Source of the DNA: Elusimicrobiota bacterium | Lineage (GTDB): Bacteria > Elusimicrobiota > Elusimicrobia > Elusimicrobiales > UBA9959 | NCBI GenBank assembly: GCA_030639665.1 | Contig: DAOWCC010000011.1 | Location: 1-23,633, forward strand | Direction: 5' to 3' | Length of the DNA: 23,633 bases | In this document: positions 1-7,310 of the stretch, in pieces | Layout of the letters: each line of letters starts with the position of its first letter | Position numbering within the stretch: position 1 is the stretch's first letter | The notes under the pieces: model-generated | Database searches by the model: none | Told to the model about the DNA's origin: nothing | What the model saw: only the letters and a program-made list of their open reading frames with translations | Made by a program: the position numbers and the translations under genes

Positions 1-625
1 GAGGTGTGGTGAAATGATTATCAGTTTCTTCATCATAAGAAATTCCTTTGTTTTTTAAGGGTTTAATATGCTTTATCCATCCGGTGCCATGATTCCAGAC
101 TATAAGCATATATTTCTTGGCCGGATAATTGGCTTTGGCCCATTTGCCAAAATCAACCAAATGCTTCCAATCACCCATATCCACTTTACCAAGATCTTGG
201 ACAATAGGGGAAGTGACGGCATCGGTATTATTATCTTTCAGAATCAAATATCTTCTGGAGCCTATCCAGTCACCTTCAAAAGAATCATATCCTTCCATTC
301 TGCCAAGCTCAACAACAATATTTACCTTATCGGAAGAACCGATCATTTCCATTTCATTGACATTTTTTAAACCATACCTTTCCAAATTATTCTTGGCATT
401 TTTAAAAATCATGATAGTCCATTCTTTTTCAATTTTTGGCTTTAAAACATTTTCATCGCGTCTGATGAAATTGAAAATACCGCCATTGCCAAATTCTTCG
501 GAAAACTCGATATCACTTACGGTAATGGAATTTAAATTAAAGTCATTTTGCGCTTTAGCGTTTGAAACATGGAAAAATAAAAATGCTATTGCCAGTGCCG
601 CTACTTTCATCATCGTTTTTTGCAT
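1..625 (-). CDS. Secreted clostripain-like (C11) cysteine protease, 5' part, cut by window edge
   Basis: Reading the minus strand from the ATG at 625-623 gives an open frame of 208 codons with no stop, running off the left edge. The first ~26 residues form a signal peptide: MQKTMMK, a hydrophobic stretch ALAIAFLFF, then NAKA before QNDFN. The mature part carries KEWTIMIFKNAKNNLE, NEMEMIGSSDKVNIVVELGR and MLIVWNHGTGWIK, which closely match the C11 proteins at 19643 and 21152. His179 in the NHGTGW motif matches the catalytic His of clostripain-family proteases. The catalytic Cys (GSDAC in the paralogues, 49 residues further on) would lie beyond the edge. The start is supported by AAAGGAG at 634-640. 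Family cleavage after Arg/Lys is known for clostripain; substrate here is unknown. The stretch to the left edge ends in a motif (DEETDNHFTTP) also present in the paralogue, so nothing suggests it is broken. Confidence 0.93.
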   Translation of the reverse strand, partial: MQKTMMKVAALAIAFLFFHVSNAKAQNDFNLNSITVSDIEFSEEFGNGGIFNFIRRDENVLKPKIEKEWTIMIFKNAKNNLERYGLKNVNEMEMIGSSDKVNIVVELGRMEGYDSFEGDWIGSRRYLILKDNNTDAVTSPIVQDLGKVDMGDWKHLVDFGKWAKANYPAKKYMLIVWNHGTGWIKHIKPLKNKGISYDEETDNHFTTP

Positions 626-654
626 TTAGCATTCTCCTTTATCTTCGGTCAAGG

Positions 655-724
655 TATATTTATAGTTTAGTTTCTTTTGCCAGCCGGCAAGAGTGTCTTA
701 AGGCCCTGTGTTTAATAGGTCCTT
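655..724 (-). promoter_or_regulatory. Promoter block shared with the C11 gene at 21152
   Basis: Read toward the C11 gene at 625, a 33-bp block (724-692) matches 21061-21093 upstream of the paralogue at 25 of 33 positions. A second block (670-655, ending in a TATAAA -10-like hexamer at 664-659) matches 21114-21129 at 15 of 16 positions. The spacing between blocks is 21 nt here and 20 nt there. The first block has inverted half-sites AAGGACC (724-718) and GGGCCTT (706-700), the latter continuing into AAGACAC (to 693). No good -35 is visible, so an activator-dependent promoter is plausible. This is an inference from comparing two sites only. Confidence 0.55.
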
Positions 725-733
725 TGGCTTGCC

Positions 734-854
734 CCGTTAGAGATATGCGGGCTGAAGTTTTATGCAAAGATGCTGAGAAGAGAGACGATAGCAAATATAA
801 TTATGAAGGCCTTAGTTATGGGTAAAGGGCGTATGCGCGCCCTATCTCTAACGG
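734..854. repeat. Intergenic inverted repeat with 11-bp perfect arms
   Basis: CCGTTAGAGAT at 734-744 is repeated as its exact reverse complement at 844-854, enclosing 99 bp. Directly inside the right arm is a GC-rich hairpin, AGGGCG (826-831) and CGCCCT (838-843) around a 6-nt loop. The enclosed DNA shows no convincing gene. It lies in the 430-bp divergent spacer between the C11 and M3 peptidase genes and could be a fold-back repetitive element. A -10-like TATAAT is at 917-922 without a recognisable -35. Nothing else is clear in 855-1040 except the M3 ribosome binding site. Confidence 0.5.
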
Positions 855-1054
855 TGTGAAAGGTTAAATTCTGTGATTTATGCCTTTTTTTACGGGCACT
901 TATAAACTATGATTTGTATAATAGAATGAAAACATGTGCAGGCAGAGATGGAGGCTTTTAAGTGGAAAAGCAAGGCAAAGAAAAAGTTAAGAAGTTCATG
1001 GAGATTTCTAACTCTTAGCCTTTATCTTAAATCTGCCGTTAAACGGAGGATTTT

Positions 1055-3025
1055 ATGAAAGATACACCGCGTTTTAATTATACAGTTGAGGAAATTAATG
1101 ATATTTCCCAATCCGGCATAAAAAAATTTGAAGATAGTCTTGAGGCGATTATCGCCGTTTCAAAGCAAGATAGAGATTTTGAAAATACCGCGTATGCTTT
1201 TGAAAAAGCTTTATGCGAGATATCGGATAAGATAACGGTGCCCACTTCTTTGGCATATATTTCAGATAATCCCGCAATAAGAGACGCTTCGCAGAATTTA
1301 GAGCTTAAGATAAGCCAATATTTTGTTGATGTTTTTACCAGAGAAGATATTTTTAACGCGTTAAATGAATTCGCTTCAAAAGAAGTCAAATTAAGTGAAA
1401 CCAATCAAAGGCTTTTGGATAAAATACTTTTGGATTTTAAAAAGAACGGTCTTGGTCTTGCCCAAGATAAGCGCGATGAAGTAAAAAAACTTCTTAAAGA
1501 GCTGGTTGAAATTGAGTTGAAGTTTTCCGTCAATTTGCGCGATGTTAAAGATACCATTGAAGTTTCTCAGGAAGAATTAAAAGGCCTGCCGGAAGATTAT
1601 ATTGTCCGCCTCAAAAAAACTCCCGAAAGTAAATACATTATTACGATGGATTATCCCGATTATGTTCCCTTTATGGAGAATGCCGAAAGTGATGACGCGC
1701 GTCGACGACTCTCTTTAAAATTTAATAATCGTTGCGCGAAAGAAAATGTGAAATTAATGGAAGATGCCATCAGTATAAGGCGGCGCATAGCCAAGAATAT
1801 CGGTTATCCGACTTTTGCCGATTATGTTTTATCCGACCGCATGGCCAAAGACTCCGATACCGTTTTTGATTTTCTGAATAGAACTATGGATAAACTCAAG
1901 GAAAAAGGCATAAAGGAATTGGAAGAAAGAGTCGCGCTTAAAAAAGAGAGAGACTCTTCTTCTGACGGAACTATGATGTCATGGCAAACGAGTTTTTACA
2001 ATAATCTCCTCAAAAAGAAAAAATATTCCATAGATCATGAAAAAATAAAAGAATATTTTCCTTTGGAGACGGTTGTTAAGGGGATGTTCGAAGTCTTTGG
2101 GAAAGTGCTCGGAGCGGAGTTTAAAGAAGCGGACCTTGAAACCTGGCATAAAGATGTTCGGAGTTATGAGGTTAAAGATAAGGATGGCGTGATTGCTCAT
2201 TTTTATTTTGACTTATTTCCGCGAGAAGGAAAGTATAAGCACGCGGCATGTTTTGGCATTAAGCAGGGAAGAGAATTGGAAGACGGTTCTTATCAAAAGC
2301 CCGCCGCCGCCATAGTCGCCAATTTTCCCAAGCCCGGAGGAGATTTGCCATCGCTCATGAAATTTGACGATTTAGTGACCATGTTTCATGAATTTGGACA
2401 TGTCACGCATAATATTTTTACAAAGGCTAAGTACGGAAAGTTTTCCGGAACCAGCGTTTCCAGGGATTTTGTGGAAGTTCCGTCTCAAATACTTGAGAAT
2501 TGGGCTTATTCCAAAGAAGTTTTAAAAGTGGTCTCGGGGCATTATAAAAATCCATCCGAGAAACTTCCCGATGAAACAATAGAGAAGTTGATAGCGGCAA
2601 AGAATATGGATTCGGGATTGGCTAATTTAAGGCAGCTTTTTTTCAGTATCTTGGATATGAAATATCATACGCTTGAAGGAGAGGTGGATACCACCGATCT
2701 TTACAGAAAATTAATGAAAGAAATATCATTGATATCCATGATGGATGGTTCTCATCCTCAAGCCAGTTTCGGCCATTTAATGGGCGGGTATGAAGCGGGC
2801 TATTACGGTTATCTTTGGGCTAAAGTTATAACCATGGATTTGTTTTCCGTATTTGAAAAAGATGGAATAATGAATACTGAAACGGGCGCGAGATATAAAA
2901 AGCTTATACTTGAACCGGGCAGAACATATGATGAATTGGGGCAGGTAAAGAAATTTCTTGGCAGAGATTCAAATGAAGACGCCTTCTTAAAAAGCATAGG
3001 AGCCGCATCAGAAACGGTTGTTTAA
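1055..3025 (+). CDS. M3 family zinc oligopeptidase (thimet oligopeptidase/Dcp-like)
   Basis: 656-residue protein of the M3A metallopeptidase family, which cleaves short peptides in the cytoplasm. The zinc motif HEFGH is at residues 445-449, and the third ligand Glu474 lies in SRDFVEVPSQ, exactly 29 residues after the first His, the same spacing as in mammalian thimet oligopeptidase (H473/E502). The C-terminal GGYEAGYYGYLWA stretch carries the family's substrate-binding tyrosines. Length fits the family (~650-700). No signal peptide is seen, so it is probably a cytosolic peptide-recycling enzyme. The ATG is preceded by GGAGG at 1044-1048, 6 nt away. It stands alone: the next gene starts 75 bp later without an obvious terminator between. 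Naming it PrlC/OpdA or Dcp needs a tree, so no symbol is given. Confidence 0.93.
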   Translation: MKDTPRFNYTVEEINDISQSGIKKFEDSLEAIIAVSKQDRDFENTAYAFEKALCEISDKITVPTSLAYISDNPAIRDASQNLELKISQYFVDVFTREDIFNALNEFASKEVKLSETNQRLLDKILLDFKKNGLGLAQDKRDEVKKLLKELVEIELKFSVNLRDVKDTIEVSQEELKGLPEDYIVRLKKTPESKYIITMDYPDYVPFMENAESDDARRRLSLKFNNRCAKENVKLMEDAISIRRRIAKNIGYPTFADYVLSDRMAKDSDTVFDFLNRTMDKLKEKGIKELEERVALKKERDSSSDGTMMSWQTSFYNNLLKKKKYSIDHEKIKEYFPLETVVKGMFEVFGKVLGAEFKEADLETWHKDVRSYEVKDKDGVIAHFYFDLFPREGKYKHAACFGIKQGRELEDGSYQKPAAAIVANFPKPGGDLPSLMKFDDLVTMFHEFGHVTHNIFTKAKYGKFSGTSVSRDFVEVPSQILENWAYSKEVLKVVSGHYKNPSEKLPDETIEKLIAAKNMDSGLANLRQLFFSILDMKYHTLEGEVDTTDLYRKLMKEISLISMMDGSHPQASFGHLMGGYEAGYYGYLWAKVITMDLFSVFEKDGIMNTETGARYKKLILEPGRTYDELGQVKKFLGRDSNEDAFLKSIGAASETVV

Positions 3026-3100
3026 CTAAGCGCGGTTTTTAAAATGCTCAGCAATATTTAGGCTAAGACCAGAGAGGGTTTTGGCGCGTTTATTTATTTT

Positions 3101-4102
3101 ATGAAAACAAAAATTTCAATTATCGGCGGGATTGCGTTTGGGATATTTCTTATGTATCTCGCTTTTAGGAATATTGATGTAAAAAGTATTGCCGCAATTT
3201 ATAGCAAAACAAATCCATGGTATCTTCTTCCTTTAGGTTTTTTATTGATTTTAGAGCTTTTCCTGCGAGGAGTTCGTTGGAAATTGCTTTTGAATCCTAT
3301 TGGGAAAGTAAAGGCAATAGATACTTTTAAACTTGAGGCTATAGGGCTTGCGTTTAATAATATTCTGCCTCTGAGGTTAGGAGAAATAATTAGAGGAATT
3401 TTGTGCGCGAGAAGACTTGAAATTTCCATGGTAACGGTTTTTTCAACTATTTTAGTTGAAAGAGTTATGGATACCATTACCATTTTTATTCTTGTCATAA
3501 TAGCCATAAAATTTGATGGATATGTTGGTGCGACTGATTTAAACTCTTATTTTTGGTTTATTTTACTTGCTGCGGGGATAGGGCTTTTGTCTCTTGTTTT
3601 TATTGAAAAAATATTGCTTCATCATAAACTGACCGGGATTTTTCTTAAATTTCCAAGACTTGCGGATATATTAAAAAATATCGCGCATGGAGCCAAAGCA
3701 TTTCAGAGTTTTAAGGGCGTTATGGGTATAATTCTTTGCGGACTTGCTCAATGGTCCATTAATATTTCCATGTTTTATATTGTGGCAAAGGTTTTCAATA
3801 TTACCGGAATTATCAATATTTTTAAGGCCGTAAAATTAATTTTTACAACGGCTGTGGCGGTATCCGTGCCGGCTATGCCGGGATATTTTGGCAATTTGGA
3901 GTTCGCGCTCAGTAAGGTGATGAGTTTATGGGGTATAGCTGAGGAAGTAGGTTTTGCGTATGCGACTTATTTGCATCTTTCCATGTATATTGTGGTGACA
4001 GTTGTGGGTGTGTTTTTTGTTTATCAGATGGGCTATTCAATTGGCGATTTATACAAAGAAAGTAAAAAATGGAAAAAGAAAAGAAAATCAAATCAGTCTT
4101 AA
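3101..4102 (+). CDS. LPG-synthase-TM / flippase-like integral membrane protein (PF03706 type)
   Basis: 333 residues, mostly hydrophobic, with about eight predicted membrane helices and a Lys-rich C-terminal tail (KESKKWKKKRKSNQ). The signature of the lysylphosphatidylglycerol-synthase transmembrane family is clear: FLRGVRWKLLL near residue 60, FNNILPLRLGEIIRG near 85-100, then the ST-x4-ER-x2-D stretch (FSTILVERVMDT). Later AVSVPAMPGYFGNLEFAL matches the family's proline/glycine-rich motif. Members often sit in glycan loci next to glycosyltransferases and are thought to translocate lipids or lipid-linked intermediates; the true substrate is unknown here. The catalytic aminoacyl-transferase domain of MprF is absent. 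The gene overlaps the next one by 34 bp, indicating an operon. No strong ribosome binding site precedes the ATG. Confidence 0.85.
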   Translation: MKTKISIIGGIAFGIFLMYLAFRNIDVKSIAAIYSKTNPWYLLPLGFLLILELFLRGVRWKLLLNPIGKVKAIDTFKLEAIGLAFNNILPLRLGEIIRGILCARRLEISMVTVFSTILVERVMDTITIFILVIIAIKFDGYVGATDLNSYFWFILLAAGIGLLSLVFIEKILLHHKLTGIFLKFPRLADILKNIAHGAKAFQSFKGVMGIILCGLAQWSINISMFYIVAKVFNITGIINIFKAVKLIFTTAVAVSVPAMPGYFGNLEFALSKVMSLWGIAEEVGFAYATYLHLSMYIVVTVVGVFFVYQMGYSIGDLYKESKKWKKKRKSNQS

Positions 4103-5235
4103 TGCTTATAGCCACTTTTTTTCCGCTGATAGGCGGAACTGAAAAACAAGCTTTAAGTCTTGCGGGTTCCTTGGTTTCAAGGGGAATAAAGGTTAAGGTT
4201 TTGACCAGAAGGGTTAAAGGAACTGCCGGCAGTCAGAATATGGGCGGCATTTCCGTTTGCAGATTAACGATTCTTGGAAAAGGCTTACTGGATTCCATTT
4301 CTTTTATGTTAGCCGGTTTTTTCTATCTGCTAAAGCATGCGAGCGAATATGATGTTATCCATGTCCATCTTGCTTCATCTCCCGCTATAGCCGCCATTAT
4401 AGCCGGTAAACTTACCGGGAAAAAAGTAATTATTAAACTTGGCGGCGGAAAAGGCGTGGATGAAATAAGTCTTTCAGAAAAAACCATTAGCGGAAGATTA
4501 AAACTAAAATTTTTTGCTCTTACAAAACCAACTTTGATGGTTATGAATGAGGATGTTCTCAATTGGCTAAAAAGCACGCCGCTTAAAAATCTTGAACTGA
4601 TTAAATTTAGGAACGGCGTTGATACGGGCAAGTATTCGCCTCTTTTGTATCAGGAAAAAATAAAAGCAAAAAATAAACTCGGTTTTGAAAATAAACAAAT
4701 CTTTCTTTTTGTCGGCAGATTATCTCCCGAAAAAAGAATAAAAGAGTTTGTGGAAATTTGGGATGAGCTTATGCGCGGAGAAAATGTTTCCCAAAAGGTT
4801 CACTTTATTATTGTGGGTTCGGGCCCTCAGGAAAAAGAGCTGAGGGAAGCCATTAGAGTGTTTGGGTTGAGCGATAGTTTGTTTTTGGCCGGCGCTCAGG
4901 ACGATCTTTTGCCGTATTATCAAGCGGCGGATGTTTTTATTTTGCCTTCCGTTTCGGAAGGGCTTTCAAATTCCATGCTTGAAGCCATGAGTTGCGGCCT
5001 TGCTATTTTGGCGAGTGGAGTTGGGGGAGCTAAAGAGGCGGTAACTGAAGGGGTTAACGGGTTTTTGTTTGATCCTTTTGATAAGCAAAAAATAAAATCT
5101 CATATGGGCAGGTTTCTTGATGAGGATAAGCTTGCGCTTAGAATGGGAGAGAAATCAAGAGAAGCGGTGGTAAAAAAATATTCAATGGTAAAAGTTGTAA
5201 ATGAATTATTAAAGCTGTACGGAGAGTCGGATTAA
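4069..5235 (+). CDS. GT4-family glycosyltransferase
   Basis: 388 residues with the GT-B fold of retaining GT4 transferases. Near the N-terminus, ATFFPLIGGTEKQALSLA holds the Gly-Gly loop and acceptor-side helix. The C-terminal nucleotide-sugar domain starts near FVGRLSPEKRI and has the E-x7-E motif in SEGLSNSMLEAMSCG. It probably adds a sugar to a lipid-linked or surface glycan at the inner face of the membrane; donor and acceptor cannot be read from sequence. The start at 4069 lies inside the preceding gene. A second in-frame ATG at 4102 forms a TAATG stop/start overlap but would cut off the first beta strand, so 4069 is preferred. Translational coupling with the flippase-like gene is likely. 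Confidence 0.9.
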   Translation: MEKEKKIKSVLMLIATFFPLIGGTEKQALSLAGSLVSRGIKVKVLTRRVKGTAGSQNMGGISVCRLTILGKGLLDSISFMLAGFFYLLKHASEYDVIHVHLASSPAIAAIIAGKLTGKKVIIKLGGGKGVDEISLSEKTISGRLKLKFFALTKPTLMVMNEDVLNWLKSTPLKNLELIKFRNGVDTGKYSPLLYQEKIKAKNKLGFENKQIFLFVGRLSPEKRIKEFVEIWDELMRGENVSQKVHFIIVGSGPQEKELREAIRVFGLSDSLFLAGAQDDLLPYYQAADVFILPSVSEGLSNSMLEAMSCGLAILASGVGGAKEAVTEGVNGFLFDPFDKQKIKSHMGRFLDEDKLALRMGEKSREAVVKKYSMVKVVNELLKLYGESD

Positions 5236-5256
5236 GATTTAGATATTTTATTATTT

Positions 5257-5298
5257 GTAATTTGTTGCTTGTGACTTGTAACATGAGACTTGCGACTT
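5257..5298 (+). repeat. Degenerate heptanucleotide tandem array 1
   Basis: Six consecutive 7-bp units following the loose pattern GTRACTT (for example GTGACTT at 5271 and GCGACTT at 5292). It is followed at once by ATATTTTACGGAGTAA (5299-5314), a sequence almost identical to the one after array 2. It lies in the 159-bp gap between the GT4 and asnB-like genes and has no coding value (7 bp is not a multiple of 3). Confidence 0.7.
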
Positions 5299-5337
5299 AT
5301 ATTTTACGGAGTAAGTTGTTTTTTGTAGTTTTGTTCT

Positions 5338-5372
5338 GAGACTGGTAATTGGTGACTGGTAACTGGTGACCA
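5338..5372 (+). repeat. Degenerate heptanucleotide tandem array 2
   Basis: Five 7-bp units of pattern GTRACTG (GAGACTG at 5338 through GTGACCA at 5366). It is followed by ATATTTTACGGGGTAA (5373-5388), which differs by one base from the sequence after array 1. The array plus 16-bp tail therefore looks duplicated. The GGGG at 5382-5385 in this second tail provides the likely ribosome binding site of the asnB-like gene at 5395. Confidence 0.72.
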
Positions 5373-5394
5373 ATATTTTACGGGGTAAAATATT

Positions 5395-7305
5395 ATGTGC
5401 GGAATATGCGGAAGATATAATTTTAACGACCCTTCTCCCATAAACAGAGAAGAATTAAAAAAGATGAATGATTTGATTGTTCATCGCGGACCGGATGCTG
5501 AAGGTTATTATGTTTCCGATAATATCGGTCTTGCAATGCGGCGATTGTCTATTATAGATCTTGCCGGCGGCCATCAACCTATGACCAATGAGGATAATTC
5601 CATATGGGTTGTTCTTAATGGTGAGATATATAATTTTCAAAGTTTGCGCGAGGGTCTTTTATCCCGAGGCCATAAATTTAAAACAAAGTCGGATACCGAA
5701 GTTATAGTTCATCTTTATGAAGAGAAAGGTATAAATTTTGTTAAAGAACTGCGCGGAATGTTCGCGATCGCTTTATGGGATTCAAATAAGAAAAGATTTA
5801 TTCTTACGCGGGACAGAATAGGCAAGAAGCCTCTTTTTTATTCCTTAAATGATAATTTCATCGCTTTCGCGTCGGAATTAAGAAGTATTTTGTCTGTCCC
5901 GGGGATTTCAAAGGAAGTGGATCTTACGGCTATAGACGCTTATTTAAGCCTGCAATATATTCCAAGTCCGCTAAGTATTTTTAAATCCATCAGAAAACTT
6001 AAACCCGCTTCAATGCTTGTTTTTGAAAATGGGAAGTCTGAAATTTCGGAATATTGGGATTTGCCTCTCAAAGAGGAAAAACTTGATTATCTTTCTATTG
6101 AAGAAACAAAAGAAAGGCTTTATTCGGAGCTTTTTGAAGCCACAAAAATAAGAATGATATCGGATGTTCCTTTGGGAGCCTTTCTTTCCGGCGGAGTGGA
6201 TTCTTCCGTAATAGTGGCGTTGATGAGCAAAATATCTTCCAAACCGGTAAAAACTTTTTCAATAGGATTTAAAGAAGATAAATTTTCCGAACTTAAATAT
6301 GCCAAAGAAGTCGCCGATATGTATAGCACCGATCATACGGAATTTATAGTTGAAGCCGAGATGATTGATATATTGCCTAAGATTGTTTGGCATTACTGCG
6401 AACCTTACGCGGATCCCAGTGCCTTGCCATCTTATTATGTTTCAAGAGAAACCAGGAGAGAAGTTACAGTAGCTTTGAATGGTGACGGCGGTGATGAATG
6501 TTTTGGCGGTTATTTAAGATATATCGCCATGAGGCTCGCGGGCTATATGGATTTAATGCCGAATATCGTTAAAAAATCGGCATTGATGGCGGCCAATATG
6601 ATGCCTGATAAAAACGCTCCTTTTGGTATAGCATGGCGCGGTAAAAAATTCTTGCAAGTCACCTTAAGCGGTTCTTTTTCATCCACATATCTTTCAACAA
6701 TCGCTTTTTTTAGAACGAAAGAAAAAAATGAATTGCTTTCAGATGAATTTAAAAATGCCGTGGGAAAAGACTTAAATTACGCGGAAGGTTATATCGCCGG
6801 CGTATTAAAAAATGTCGGAGGTCAGGATCAAATTAATAAATTTATGTACGCGGATTTACATTCTTATTTGCCTGAATGTTTAATGACTAAAATGGATATA
6901 GCTTCAATGGCAAATTCCCTTGAAGCGCGTTCTCCGTTTCTTGACCATAAAGTTATGGAATTCGCTTTTCGTTTGCCCGGTAATTTAAAATTGCGCGGCT
7001 TAAATAAAACAAAATGGATTTTAAAAGAAACCTTTAAGGATATGCTGCCGAAAACTATTTGCGCTAGAGGAAAACAGGGCTTTGGTATTCCCATGGGCCA
7101 ATGGTTTAGGGGCGCGCTTAAGGATTATTGGTTTTCAATTTGTTTGTCGGAAAAAGCTTTAAATAGAGGATATTTTAAGAAAGAGGTATTATTTAAAATA
7201 TGGGATGAACATCAAAAAGGCAAGCGAGACCACGGTTATCATATGTGGGCGCTTCTAATGCTTGAATTGTGGCATAACGCTTACTTGGATGATTTTAAAT
7301 TGTAA
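5395..7305 (+). CDS. asnB: Asparagine synthase (glutamine-hydrolysing)-like amidotransferase
   Basis: 636 residues. Cys2 (MCGICG) is the N-terminal nucleophile of class II glutamine amidotransferases, followed by HRGPDAEG and the RLSIIDL/GHQPM motifs. The C-terminal ATP-pyrophosphatase domain has the P-loop SGGVDSS at residues 265-271 and ALNGDGGDECFGGY further on. Cleaved glutamine gives ammonia that amidates an adenylated carboxylate. In the classic enzyme this is aspartate, but paralogues in surface-polysaccharide loci may amidate sugar acids or peptides. Sitting 3' of a GT4 gene and among glycan genes, this one could be either. Length (~610-640) is normal and both active sites appear intact. 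The start is fixed by Cys2 and by GGGG at 5382-5385. It converges on the minus-strand GT4 gene with only 5 bp between stops. Confidence 0.92.
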   Translation: MCGICGRYNFNDPSPINREELKKMNDLIVHRGPDAEGYYVSDNIGLAMRRLSIIDLAGGHQPMTNEDNSIWVVLNGEIYNFQSLREGLLSRGHKFKTKSDTEVIVHLYEEKGINFVKELRGMFAIALWDSNKKRFILTRDRIGKKPLFYSLNDNFIAFASELRSILSVPGISKEVDLTAIDAYLSLQYIPSPLSIFKSIRKLKPASMLVFENGKSEISEYWDLPLKEEKLDYLSIEETKERLYSELFEATKIRMISDVPLGAFLSGGVDSSVIVALMSKISSKPVKTFSIGFKEDKFSELKYAKEVADMYSTDHTEFIVEAEMIDILPKIVWHYCEPYADPSALPSYYVSRETRREVTVALNGDGGDECFGGYLRYIAMRLAGYMDLMPNIVKKSALMAANMMPDKNAPFGIAWRGKKFLQVTLSGSFSSTYLSTIAFFRTKEKNELLSDEFKNAVGKDLNYAEGYIAGVLKNVGGQDQINKFMYADLHSYLPECLMTKMDIASMANSLEARSPFLDHKVMEFAFRLPGNLKLRGLNKTKWILKETFKDMLPKTICARGKQGFGIPMGQWFRGALKDYWFSICLSEKALNRGYFKKEVLFKIWDEHQKGKRDHGYHMWALLMLELWHNAYLDDFKL

Positions 7306-7310
7306 ATGTA

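Noticed and set aside
129..629. Plus-strand open frames at 68-370, 129-629 and 562-825
   Set aside because: They lie opposite or at the end of the clear C11 gene on the minus strand or in repeat DNA, have no ribosome binding site and no recognisable domain.
692..724. Sigma-54 type promoter upstream of C11 genes (GGCAC-like words)
   Set aside because: The required GC near -12 at the correct spacing is missing in both copies.
5257..5388. Possible CRISPR array
   Set aside because: Units are only 7 bp, degenerate and directly adjacent without spacers; no cas genes are near.
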